Shown: positions 7,530 to 17,572 of the stretch, piece by piece
Position numbering within the stretch: the first letter of the stretch is position 1
Layout of the letters: each line of letters opens with the position of its first letter
From: Microbacterium sp.
GTDB taxonomy: Bacteria > Actinomycetota > Actinomycetes > Actinomycetales > Microbacteriaceae
Assembly: GCF_003248605.1 (NCBI RefSeq)
Contig: NZ_QFPF01000037.1
Coordinates: forward strand, 1 to 20,741
Direction of reading: 5' to 3'
Length of the DNA stretch: 20,741 nt
Translations under genes and position numbers: made by a program
The notes under the pieces: model-generated
The model's database searches: none
Told to the model about the DNA's origin: nothing
What the model saw: the letters and a program-made list of their open reading frames with translations, nothing else

Positions 7530-7617
7530 ACAGTACGTGCCGTCTGCACGACGCCGGGGGAGGTTGCGCACACATCGCCCTCACGGGTACGCACCTGCAC
7601 CGCCCGTCGTGCAGACG
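7530..7617 (-). promoter_or_regulatory. Ligase promoter region with a 13-bp inverted repeat
   Basis: CGTCTGCACGACG (7541-7553) and its exact reverse complement (7605-7617) are separated by 51 bp. Each arm is itself CGTC-N5-GACG symmetric, so this looks like two operator copies in opposite orientation. The arm nearest the ligase lies directly upstream of a TACTGT -10 (7535-7530), where a repressor could block RNA polymerase. The predicted leader is about 23 nt with the GGAAGG ribosome site. Regulator unknown. Confidence 0.45.
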
Positions 7618-7631
7618 TCGGCTACCGCGTC

Positions 7632-7656
7632 GCCCGCGGCACGCGACCCCGCGGGC
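7632..7656 (-). terminator. GC-rich hairpin after the MFS gene
   Basis: Perfect 8-bp arms GCCCGCGG and CCGCGGGC enclose a 9-nt loop, starting 16 bp beyond the MFS stop codon on its coding strand. It has no T tract, so it is a probable actinobacterial terminator by position and stem strength only. Confidence 0.5.
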
Positions 7657-7672
7657 CGCGGGCGCGGCGGGG

Positions 7673-9935
<2,263 letters not shown>

Positions 9936-9944
<9 letters not shown>

Positions 9945-9971
9945 ACTTGCACCGAAGTGCAAGAGATGCAA
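9936..9971 (-). promoter_or_regulatory. tetR promoter with overlapping TGCA palindromes (candidate TetR operator)
   Basis: Seven-base perfect arms CTTGCAC and GTGCAAG with a CGAA centre occupy 9946-9963. A second palindrome GTGCA-N4-TGCAC overlaps it at 9939-9952. Minus-strand TTGCAT (9971-9966), a 17-bp spacer and AAGTAT (9948-9943) give a promoter with the palindrome between its -35 and -10, the classic place for autorepression. The block also lies directly behind the stop codon of the upstream gene (9975). Confidence 0.6.
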
Positions 9972-9974
9972 AAA

Positions 9975-10943
9975 CTAGATGAGCTCGCGCAGGCGCTCCA
10001 GAAGGGGGCCTGCCGCCTCGGCGAGGAACCTGTCCTGAGCCTCGTCTCCGATCTGGACGATCGCGATGTCGGTGAAGCCCGCCTCGAGGTACGGTCGCAT
10101 GCTCTCGGCGAGACGATCGAGGTCGGGCCCGCAGGCGATGGAGCTCGCGACGTCCTCCGGGCGCACGAACTGCGTCGCCGCTTCGAAGCCGGCGGGGGTG
10201 GTCAGGTCGGCATTCACCGCCCATCCGCCGGCGAACCACCGGAACTGGTCGTGGGCCCGCTCGATCGCGGTCTCCTCATCGGGATCCCACGAGATCGGGA
10301 TCTGGCCGATCTTGCGCGACGGTCCCTCGTGCATCGCGTCCCATCCCTCGACCAGGTCGGCATCGGGCTCGACGGCGATCAGGTGATCGCCGAGGGGCGC
10401 GAAGTGCTCGATCGATTTGGCACCCGAGACGGCGACGCCGATCGGCACACCGGCCTCCGGCGCATCCCAGATGCGGGCCGAGTCGATGCGGAAGTACTGT
10501 CCGTCGTACGTTGTGAGCTCTCCCGTGTGCAGTGCGCGGATGATCTCGATCGCCTCGACGAGCATGTCCTGTCGGGCATCGACCGCAGGCCAGCCCTCGC
10601 CCACGACGTGCTCGTTGAGGTTCTCGCCGGCCCCGAGCCCCAGGGTGAAGCGCCCGTCCGAGAGCACCTGCAGGGTCGCCGCCTTCTGTGCGACCACGGC
10701 GGGGTGATACCGCATGGTGGGGCACGTCACGTACGTCATCAGTTCGACCCGCGATGTCGCCTGCGCGACCGCACCGAGCACGGTCCATGCGTAGGGCGCG
10801 TGTCCCTGGCTCGTCAGCCACGGCGAGTAGTGGTCGCTCGAGACCTCGAAATCGAAGCCCGCCGCTTCGGCTGCCGCCGCATACCGTACGAGCTCACGAG
10901 GTCCGCTCTGCTCGGTCATCAGGGTGTAGCCGAATCGCGCCAT
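9975..10943 (-). CDS. F420-dependent oxidoreductase of the luciferase-like/FGD family
   Basis: 322-residue TIM-barrel flavin/deazaflavin oxidoreductase resembling the F420-dependent glucose-6-phosphate dehydrogenase family. D37, H38 and W42 (SSDHYSPW) and E107 (GAGENLNE) line up with Asp39, His40, Trp44 and Glu109 of mycobacterial Fgd1, the residues contacting F420 and the catalytic centre. At the position of Fgd1 phosphate-binding Lys198 the sequence reads EPDAD, so glucose 6-phosphate is an unlikely substrate. The start is ATG with AGGACAGGACG upstream; an in-frame upstream extension looks non-coding. tetR and the exporter gene follow on the same strand, suggesting a detoxification context. 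It could use FMN instead of F420; family membership is strong, substrate unknown. Confidence 0.85.
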   Translation of the reverse strand: MARFGYTLMTEQSGPRELVRYAAAAEAAGFDFEVSSDHYSPWLTSQGHAPYAWTVLGAVAQATSRVELMTYVTCPTMRYHPAVVAQKAATLQVLSDGRFTLGLGAGENLNEHVVGEGWPAVDARQDMLVEAIEIIRALHTGELTTYDGQYFRIDSARIWDAPEAGVPIGVAVSGAKSIEHFAPLGDHLIAVEPDADLVEGWDAMHEGPSRKIGQIPISWDPDEETAIERAHDQFRWFAGGWAVNADLTTPAGFEAATQFVRPEDVASSIACGPDLDRLAESMRPYLEAGFTDIAIVQIGDEAQDRFLAEAAGPLLERLRELI

Positions 10944-11108
10944 CGTCCTGTCCTCTCGTCGCACGTGCGGTCCTGCACGACGGTAAGCCCCCGCGCGGCG
11001 GCGGGCACAGGGGTTGCGTTCCCCGCGGCGATGCGGCAGGAATGCTGCGCCGCAGTAGCACGCGAGCGCGCGCGTCGCCAGGGCCTGACGCGGCATGTGG
11101 GGTCGTCG

Positions 11109-11120
11109 TACGCTCGCGGC
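11109..11120 (+). promoter_or_regulatory. Candidate leaderless promoter (-10 TACGCT, 6 nt before ATG)
   Basis: TACGCT at 11109-11114 fits the actinobacterial TANNNT -10 and is followed after 6 nt by the start codon at 11121. No ribosome-binding site is visible, which agrees with a leaderless mRNA. Confidence 0.45.
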
Positions 11121-11333
11121 ATGAGCGATTCCACCGGCATGAGCGCCGACGACAAGCGCCACGACCAGCTGACCAGCGCCCCCGAGGCGACCGAGGCTGA
11201 TGCTGCCGCTCGCATCGAGGTCACGAAGGTCGACGGCGTCACCCGCATCGACATCGCGTCCGACGCTGAGGTGCGCCCGGGGCTGGACCCCGCCGACGAT
11301 CCCGAGGCGGCCGAGAACGAGGAGAGACGATGA
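11121..11333 (+). CDS. Small acidic hypothetical protein
   Basis: 70-residue, highly charged protein rich in Asp, Glu and Ala, without hydrophobic segments or cysteines. The middle reads RIEVTKVDGVTRIDIASDAEVRPGLDPADDPE, with an alternating beta-like stretch between disordered ends. I recognise no named domain. Similar short acidic proteins seem to me typical of Microbacteriaceae, though I cannot verify this here. The start is ATG with a leaderless-type -10. The TGA overlaps the ATG of the next small gene (ATGA), which supports both being real and cotranslated. The function is unknown. Confidence 0.65.
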   Translation: MSDSTGMSADDKRHDQLTSAPEATEADAAARIEVTKVDGVTRIDIASDAEVRPGLDPADDPEAAENEERR

Positions 11334-11464
11334 CCGAGAAGAACCGCGGCCAGCAAGACGAGCCGCAGGACCCCGAGGACTACCGCGCCGCCAGCGGAAC
11401 CGGCGACCCCAACCGGGACCGCCCGGAGGGCGGACCCGTTCAGGTCGACGACGAGACCGACTGA
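11330..11464 (+). CDS. Very small hydrophilic hypothetical protein
   Basis: 44-residue protein whose ATG overlaps the TGA of the preceding small gene, with AGGAGAGACG just upstream as the ribosome site. It is almost entirely hydrophilic and probably disordered: only a handful of aliphatic residues and many Asp, Glu, Pro, Gly and Gln (for example [20 protein letters not shown]). No domain is recognised. The overlap, ribosome site and matching composition argue for a real gene; the length argues for caution. Confidence 0.55.
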   Translation: MTEKNRGQQDEPQDPEDYRAASGTGDPNRDRPEGGPVQVDDETD

Positions 11465-11558
11465 CAGCATCCCCCGATCGGGAATACCCGCCGACCCGCC
11501 GGCGTCGGCTTCACCAGGCGCGCTGTCGCGCCGCCCCCGCAACGACCCGAGGAGTGCT

Positions 11559-12602
11559 GTGCTCACCGTCAACGCCTACGCCGCCCCGTCCGCCACAGAA
11601 CCGCTCATTCCGACGACGATCGAGCGCCGCGACCTCGGTCCGCGGGACGTGCTCATCGAGATCCGCTATGCCGGTATCTGTCACTCCGACATCCACACCG
11701 TCCGCGGCGAATGGGGCGAGGTGGCCTATCCGCTCACCGTCGGGCACGAGATCGTGGGCGTCGTCGCCGAGGTCGGGTCCGAGGTCACCCGCCACGCGGT
11801 CGGCGACCGGGTGGGAGTGGGCTGCATGGTCAACTCCTGCCGCGAGTGCGAGAACTGCCTCGCGGGCGAGGAGCAGTACTGCCTGAACGGCAACATCGGA
11901 ACGTACGCCAACGTCGACGAGGACGGCACGATCACCCAGGGTGGCTACTCCACCCACGTCGTGGTCGTCGAGGACTTCGTGCTGCGCGTGCCCGAGTCGA
12001 TTCCCTACGACAGGGTCGCGCCGCTGCTGTGCGCCGGCATCACGACCTACTCGCCGCTCAAGCACTGGAACGCGGGTCCCGGCGTCAAGGTCGCCGTGGT
12101 GGGCATGGGCGGGCTCGGGCACATGGCCGTGAAGATCGCGGCGGCGCTCGGTGCCGAGGTCACGGTGCTCTCGCAGACGCTGTCCAAGAAGGATGACGCC
12201 CTGCGCTTCGGCGCCGGGGCTCACTACGCGACGAGTGACCCCGCGACGCTCAAAGAACTGCGCGGGTCGTTCGACCTCATCATCAACACCGTCAGCGCGC
12301 CCCTCGATCTCGACGCGTACCTCAAGCTGCTCCGGCTCGACGGCACGATGGTCAACGTCGGAGCCCCGCCCGAGGCGCTGCCCCTGCACGTGTTCACACT
12401 CTTCGCGGGCCGGCGCTCCTTCGCGGGTTCGAGCATCGGCGGTATCCGCGAGACGCAGGAGATGCTCGACTTCTGCGCCGAGCACGGCATCGCGCCCGAG
12501 GTGGAGGTCATCGCCGCCGCGCAGATCAACGAGGCGTACGAGCGCGTGCTGCGCTCCGACGTGCGCTATCGGTTCGTGATCGACATCGACACGCTGCGAT
12601 AG
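11559..12602 (+). CDS. Zinc-dependent NAD(P)-linked alcohol dehydrogenase (CAD/YahK-like)
   Basis: 347-residue medium-chain dehydrogenase that interconverts alcohols and aldehydes. Catalytic zinc ligands are C41 (GICHSD), H63 with E64 (VGHEIVG), and C158 (PLLCAG). The structural-zinc lobe is complete with C94, C97, C100 and C108. The Rossmann nucleotide motif is GMGGLGHMA (182-190). [19 protein letters not shown] is characteristic of the cinnamyl-alcohol-dehydrogenase/YahK branch, which usually reduces aldehydes with NADPH. The start is GTG with GAGGAG 4-5 nt upstream. It lies 94 bp after the small acidic genes and 220 bp before the flavin reductases. The physiological substrate is unknown. 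Confidence 0.93.
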   Translation: MLTVNAYAAPSATEPLIPTTIERRDLGPRDVLIEIRYAGICHSDIHTVRGEWGEVAYPLTVGHEIVGVVAEVGSEVTRHAVGDRVGVGCMVNSCRECENCLAGEEQYCLNGNIGTYANVDEDGTITQGGYSTHVVVVEDFVLRVPESIPYDRVAPLLCAGITTYSPLKHWNAGPGVKVAVVGMGGLGHMAVKIAAALGAEVTVLSQTLSKKDDALRFGAGAHYATSDPATLKELRGSFDLIINTVSAPLDLDAYLKLLRLDGTMVNVGAPPEALPLHVFTLFAGRRSFAGSSIGGIRETQEMLDFCAEHGIAPEVEVIAAAQINEAYERVLRSDVRYRFVIDIDTLR

Positions 12603-12643
12603 CCCCCGTGCGCAGGAGGCCGCGGAGGCGGCGAGCGGGCGGC

Positions 12644-12676
12644 GTAACACCCATGAAACGCGTCTCGGCGCATACT
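12644..12676 (+). promoter_or_regulatory. GlnR-like site (GTAAC-N6-GAAAC) with a downstream -10
   Basis: GTAAC (12644-12648), six bases, then GAAAC (12655-12659) exactly match the actinobacterial GlnR half-box pattern gTnAc-n6-GaAAc. A CATACT -10 lies at 12671-12676. At the normal distance upstream of that -10 the sequence (CACCCA) is unlike a -35, which would fit an activator-dependent promoter. It would drive the flavin-reductase genes through a leader of about 140 nt. The match is seen directly; the regulator is inferred. Confidence 0.4.
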
Positions 12677-12703
12677 GGCAGGGCAGCGTAAGCCGTTGCG
12701 GGC

Positions 12704-12728
12704 CCACCGGGCCAAAAGACCCCGGTGG
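12704..12728 (+). other. Strong stem-loop in the leader of the flavin-reductase genes
   Basis: CCACCGGG (12704-12711) and CCCGGTGG (12721-12728) pair perfectly around the purine-rich 9-nt loop CCAAAAGAC. It lies about 100 nt after the alcohol dehydrogenase stop and 95 nt before the FMN-reductase start. It could terminate the dehydrogenase transcript or be part of a regulatory leader RNA. I recognise no known riboswitch class. Confidence 0.45.
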
Positions 12729-12823
12729 TGTGTGGAGGCGTCGTGCGCCCCGCCGTCCCGTACAGCGCGCGGTCGGCGACGTCTCCGGATTCCCTGTCAA
12801 CCGGTACAGATGTGAGAAGTGAG

Positions 12824-13363
12824 ATGTCGCTCAAAGTCACCATCGTCGTGGGCAACCCCAAGCCCCTCTCCCGCACCCGCAAGGTCGCCGAACTCCTCGT
12901 CGAGAAGCTTCTCGAGCCCGGCTCGTACACGCTCGACGTGATCGATCTGGCCGACCACACCGACCAGATCTTCGCGTGGCCCTCCGAGAAGATGGCGGGC
13001 CTGAACGCGCGCGTCGCCGAGAGCGACCTGGCGGTGTTCGCCTCGCCGACATACAAGGCCACCTACACGGGTCTGCTCAAGGCGTTCCTCGATCGTTATC
13101 CCGCCAACGGGCTGGCCGGCGTCACCGCCATCCCGGTGCACACCGGGGCCGACTTCAGCCACGCGATGGGTCCGACCTTCACCCTCTCGCCGCTTCTGGT
13201 CGAACTCGGCGCGACGGTGCCCGGACGAGGCTTCTACCTCGCCCTCAGCCAGATGGACCAGCTCGGTGAGGTCGTCGCCGCGGCGGCGGCGGAGTACGCC
13301 GCCAACCTGTCGCGGCTCTCGACCGTCGCGGGGGCTGTGGCCACCGCATCCACCCGCGCCTGA
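12824..13363 (+). CDS. NAD(P)H-dependent FMN reductase (SsuE/MsuE-like, flavodoxin fold)
   Basis: 179-residue flavodoxin-fold reductase that supplies reduced FMN. The phosphate-binding loop is VGNPKPLSRTRKVAE near the N-terminus. The FMN-site signature SPTYKATYTGLLKAFLDRYP (about 75-94) is typical of SsuE/MsuE-type FMN reductases, which feed two-component monooxygenases. ATG at 12824 is chosen because GAGAAGTGAG precedes it and the domain starts at once; an in-frame extension to 12725 would be read from the leader hairpin. A second flavin reductase follows after 26 bp. No partner monooxygenase of the alkanesulfonate type is adjacent. Confidence 0.88.
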   Translation: MSLKVTIVVGNPKPLSRTRKVAELLVEKLLEPGSYTLDVIDLADHTDQIFAWPSEKMAGLNARVAESDLAVFASPTYKATYTGLLKAFLDRYPANGLAGVTAIPVHTGADFSHAMGPTFTLSPLLVELGATVPGRGFYLALSQMDQLGEVVAAAAAEYAANLSRLSTVAGAVATASTRA

Positions 13364-13389
13364 CGATCCGCACGAGAGGAGCACCCGTC

Positions 13390-13917
13390 ATGAGCGAATC
13401 CCCCATCCTCGCGCCGACGCCGATCGATGCGCGCCTGTTCCGCGACACCCTCGGCCACTACGCCTCGGGCATCACGGTCGTCAGCGGCCTCGAGAGCGGC
13501 GAACCGGTCGGCTTCACATGCCAGTCGTTCTACAGCGTCTCGATCGATCCGCCGCTGGTGTCGTTCAGCGTCATGCGCACCTCCACGACCTACCCGCGCA
13601 TCGCCGCGAGCGGCCGGTTCGCGGTCAATGTGCTCGCCCATGATCAGCACCACGTGTCGAACCAGTTCGCGCGCAAGGGCACCGACAAGTGGGCGGACAT
13701 CGAATGGAGCCCCGCGGTCTCGGGCAACCCCGTCATCCACGACACCCTGATGTGGGTCGATTGCGAGATGTGGGCCGAGCACGAGGCGGGCGATCACCTG
13801 ATCGTGATCGGCAAGGTCGTCGAGATGAGTCCGGTCGAGTGGCACACGCGTGAGCCGCTGCTGTACTTCAAGGGCGCCTACCGGCACCTCCGCGAGATCG
13901 ACCAGCTCGCGGGCTGA
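13390..13917 (+). CDS. Flavin reductase-domain protein (RutF/HpaC-like)
   Basis: 175-residue split-barrel flavin reductase that transfers electrons from NAD(P)H to FMN or FAD. Family hallmarks are FRDTLGHYASGITVVSG at the start, GFTCQSFYSVSIDPPLVSFSV (flavin-binding loop), FAVNVLAHDQ, and a C-terminal PLLYFKGAYRHL. The length is normal for the short-chain reductase component of two-component monooxygenases. The start is ATG with GAGAGGAG upstream. It follows the FMN reductase by 26 bp and is probably cotranscribed with it. It is tail-to-tail with the CrtI-like gene, with only 6 bp between the stops. Confidence 0.92.
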   Translation: MSESPILAPTPIDARLFRDTLGHYASGITVVSGLESGEPVGFTCQSFYSVSIDPPLVSFSVMRTSTTYPRIAASGRFAVNVLAHDQHHVSNQFARKGTDKWADIEWSPAVSGNPVIHDTLMWVDCEMWAEHEAGDHLIVIGKVVEMSPVEWHTREPLLYFKGAYRHLREIDQLAG

Positions 13918-13923
13918 CCGCGC

Positions 13924-15396
13924 TCAGGCGCCGATCGAGAGGTCGGGCAGCGCGGGCTCGCCGAGGTCGTGCCGCAGCCCGCTCAGCGCGGCATGCCATC
14001 CGGCGAGCCCGTGCACGCCCGGTCCTGGCGTCGTGGACGCCGAGCACAGGTACACCCCGGGCAGGGGGGTGCGCCACGGGTCGGGTCGCAGCACGGGTCG
14101 CCGCAGCAGCTGCGTGAGATTCGGGATGCCGGCGGCGATGTCGCCACCCGGATAGTTGGCGTTGTGGGCGGCCACGTCCTGGGCGGTGGTCGACGCGGTG
14201 GCGAGGATCGTATCGCGGAAGCCCGGGGCGAACCGCTCGATCTGGCGGACGACGGCTTCGGTGCGATCGACCGCGGAACCTGCGGGCACGTGCGTGTAGG
14301 TCCAGAGGGTGTGCCGACCCTCGGGGGCGCGGGCCGGGTCGAAGAGGCTCGGTTGTGAGACGAGCACGTAGGGGTCATCGACCAGGCGCCCCGCGGCAAC
14401 GGCGTTCTCTGCTGCCGCGATCTGGGCGCGGGTGCCGCCCACGTGCACGGTTCCCGCGCGGCGCAGTTCGGGGTGGGTCCAGGGCACGGGCTCGGACAGG
14501 GCGAAATCGACCTTGGCGACGGCGCTCCCGTAGCGGAACCGCCGCATCGCCCGACGATAGGCGGCGGGAAGCCGGCCGCGGGCGAGGCGGAGGAGAGCTC
14601 TGGGCGTGACATCGAGCATCGTCAGCGCCGCCGACGGCAGCTCGTCGAGGCTGCCGATCTCGGCGTCCGTGATGATCTCGCCGCCGTGCGCGCGGATGTC
14701 ATCGGCCATCGCGTCGGCGATGGCCTGACTGCCGCCGATCGGGATGGGCCAGCCGCGAGCGTGCGCGTAGGCGGTCAGGGCCAGTCCCGCCCCGGCCGAT
14801 GCGAGGCTCGGCAGCGGCAGGATCGTGTGCGCGGCGGCTCCCGTGAGGAGTGCGGGGGCCGCCTCGCCGCGGAAGCGCGCGCCCCACAGGGGCGACCCCT
14901 GCTCGAGCGCGGCGAGTCCGAACCGCACCGGCGTGCGCAGGTGGGTCGGGATGCGCAGCAGCGTCGATCCGGTGAATTCCGCGACCTCGCGGGAGTGTTC
15001 CGCGAGGGGGCGCAGCAGTGCCGCGTATGCGCGCCCGTCGCGGCCGAGGGCGTCGCGGGTGCGGTCCACGTCGCGGTACGCCAGCCCCGCGCGGCCCCCG
15101 TCCAGGGGATGCGCGAACGACACCTCGGGCACGGCGAAGGCGACGCGCTCCCGTAGCCCGAACTCCCGGAAGAATCGCGATTCGAACGCGAGCGGGTGCA
15201 CCGCCGAGCACACGTCGTGCGCGAAGCCCCGGAGGGTGAGTTCGCGCGTGGACGATCCGCCGCCGATCCGCTCGGCGGCCTCGTAGACCCGCACCCGGAG
15301 CCCTGCGCGGGCGAGCGTGACCCCCGCCGCCAGGCCGTTGGGGCCGGCTCCGACGACGACGGCGTCGCCGGAGCCCGCGCGTGCGCGGCGGGTCAC
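13924..15396 (-). CDS. FAD-dependent oxidoreductase, phytoene-desaturase (CrtI)-like
   Basis: 490-residue flavoprotein of the amine-oxidase/CrtI group. The N-terminal dinucleotide motif VVVGAGPNGLAAGVTLARAG leads to an acidic residue (YEAAERIGGG), the standard Rossmann FAD-binding site. The C-terminus has the second FAD motif PGVYLCSASTTPGPGVHGLAGW. The middle has no substrate signature I recognise, so carotenoid desaturation should not be assumed; many actinobacterial members are uncharacterised. GTG at 15396 is chosen because it overlaps the upstream TGA (GTGA), has GAGGCG-type bases upstream, and places the FAD motif at residue 13. It is the last gene of the alditol oxidase operon. Confidence 0.85.
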   Translation of the reverse strand: MTRRARAGSGDAVVVGAGPNGLAAGVTLARAGLRVRVYEAAERIGGGSSTRELTLRGFAHDVCSAVHPLAFESRFFREFGLRERVAFAVPEVSFAHPLDGGRAGLAYRDVDRTRDALGRDGRAYAALLRPLAEHSREVAEFTGSTLLRIPTHLRTPVRFGLAALEQGSPLWGARFRGEAAPALLTGAAAHTILPLPSLASAGAGLALTAYAHARGWPIPIGGSQAIADAMADDIRAHGGEIITDAEIGSLDELPSAALTMLDVTPRALLRLARGRLPAAYRRAMRRFRYGSAVAKVDFALSEPVPWTHPELRRAGTVHVGGTRAQIAAAENAVAAGRLVDDPYVLVSQPSLFDPARAPEGRHTLWTYTHVPAGSAVDRTEAVVRQIERFAPGFRDTILATASTTAQDVAAHNANYPGGDIAAGIPNLTQLLRRPVLRPDPWRTPLPGVYLCSASTTPGPGVHGLAGWHAALSGLRHDLGEPALPDLSIGA

Positions 15397-15881
15397 GGCG
15401 CCTCGCCCTCGGCCCGCTCTCGTTCGGCGGTCGACAGTTCGGGGCGCGGTGTGCGTCCCTCGGCCAGATAGGCGAGACGCAGCAGCGTCTCGCGGTTGCG
15501 CAGCCAGAGCACGAGGTCGGCGAGCGGACGGGGGATGAGCGTGGCGGGGCCCTCGACGGCCTCCTCCTGGATGCGCACGAGGCAGCCGTCTCCGTGAGGC
15601 TTGACGTCGATGACCACCTGCGCCTCGCCGATCGGCCAGCCCTTGGCGCGCAGGACGGCGCGGTGCGGCGGCCGCCAGTGCACCGAGCGGGTCTGATCGT
15701 TCAGCAGCGTCGGCCATACCCCGACGGAGTGGTGCAGGCGCGAAGTCGGCTCAGGCCATGACTCATCGACGTCGCGCATGCGCGAGGCTCCCACGACCCA
15801 GGAGGCGTAGAGCCAGCCATCGGCCAGCACCTCGAAGATCCGCTCGGGCGGGCACTGCATCCTGCGCACGTTGGTCGACAC
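15393..15881 (-). CDS. SRPBCC (polyketide cyclase/START-like) family protein
   Basis: 162-residue protein with the SRPBCC lipid/ligand-binding fold. It opens with the typical PPERIFEVLADGWLYASWVVGASRMRDVD, followed by alternating beta strands (HHSVGVWPTLLND, AVLRAKGWPIGEAQVVIDV) and a long C-terminal helix (LADLVLWLRNRETLLRLAYLAEG). Such proteins bind hydrophobic small molecules, and I can assign no specific reaction. The start is GTG, only 4 bp after the alditol oxidase stop and without a strong ribosome site, so translation probably depends on coupling. The TGA overlaps the next start. The tight arrangement suggests work in the same pathway as its two flavoprotein neighbours. Confidence 0.82.
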   Translation of the reverse strand: MSTNVRRMQCPPERIFEVLADGWLYASWVVGASRMRDVDESWPEPTSRLHHSVGVWPTLLNDQTRSVHWRPPHRAVLRAKGWPIGEAQVVIDVKPHGDGCLVRIQEEAVEGPATLIPRPLADLVLWLRNRETLLRLAYLAEGRTPRPELSTAERERAEGEAP

Positions 15882-15885
15882 GGTG

Positions 15886-17148
<1,263 letters not shown>

Positions 17149-17197
17149 GGGGCCTCCTCGTCGTCTCGGCAGGGTCGGTGCGCGTGCGCTCGAGTGG

Positions 17198-17485
17198 TCA
17201 GTATGCCGCGTCGCCCGCGCTCTGCCGCAGAACCTCGATAACCGCGTCGCGCAGCTCGAGGGGAAGCACGATGTGCCGGCCGCCGAGGAACGCCTCGGCC
17301 TCGCGCAGCGCGACGGCCTCGATCTCGGACACCGTGCGGTCGGGACACGCGATGGCCACCTGGGAGACGAGTCGACTGTAGGCGAGCACCGTCTGCCCGT
17401 CGACGCAGAACGCCTCGGGGTCGCTGTTCGCGGTGTCTTCGGGGGTGACGTCGCCGAGAGAGCCCGCGGTCGATTCGATCGTCAT
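17198..17485 (-). CDS. Hypothetical protein, 95 residues
   Basis: Short acidic protein without a recognised domain, signal peptide or membrane segment. The polar N-terminal 25 residues are followed by probable helices (ALREAEAFLGG, ELRDAVIEVLRQ). There is a single pair of cysteines (C27 and C47). It starts at ATG. The ribosome site (GGGAGAG) lies in the loop of a small hairpin with arms ACCCCC and GGGGGT (17486-17506) abutting the start codon, which could modulate translation. It sits between the MarR gene and the alditol oxidase gene (49-bp gap) on the same strand and may belong to that operon. The function is unknown. Confidence 0.6.
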   Translation of the reverse strand: MTIESTAGSLGDVTPEDTANSDPEAFCVDGQTVLAYSRLVSQVAIACPDRTVSEIEAVALREAEAFLGGRHIVLPLELRDAVIEVLRQSAGDAAY

Positions 17486-17510
17486 ACCCCCACTCTCCCA
17501 GGGGGTGACG

Positions 17511-17558
17511 GGTGAGTGGGCGCTTTGGGCAGGTGCGTAGGACGGCTAGTTACTCACC
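17511..17558. promoter_or_regulatory. Inverted repeat between marR and the small unknown gene
   Basis: GGTGAGT (17511-17517) and ACTCACC (17552-17558) are perfect complements 34 bp apart. They lie in the 87-bp gap downstream of the MarR gene and upstream of the gene starting at 17485. They could be paired operator half-sites or the stem of a terminator for marR; the sequence does not decide. Confidence 0.35.
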
Positions 17559-17572
17559 TGTCGTGGCACAGG

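Noticed and set aside
11511..12800. 429-codon minus-strand open frame opposite the alcohol dehydrogenase
   Set aside because: The dehydrogenase carries all zinc and nucleotide motifs; the antisense product is His/Arg/Gly-rich with no fold signature.
12725..12823. N-terminal extension of the FMN reductase to 12725
   Set aside because: It would begin inside the leader hairpin with no ribosome site. ATG at 12824 has one and starts the domain.
12660..12823. Known riboswitch (FMN, SAM or cobalamin class) before the flavin reductases
   Set aside because: I could not find the conserved cores of these classes; only a generic hairpin and a GlnR-like site are supportable.
15397..15717. N-terminal extension of the CrtI-like flavoprotein to 15717
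   Set aside because: The extension is an out-of-frame reading of the SRPBCC gene. The GTG at 15396 overlaps its stop and precedes the FAD motif.
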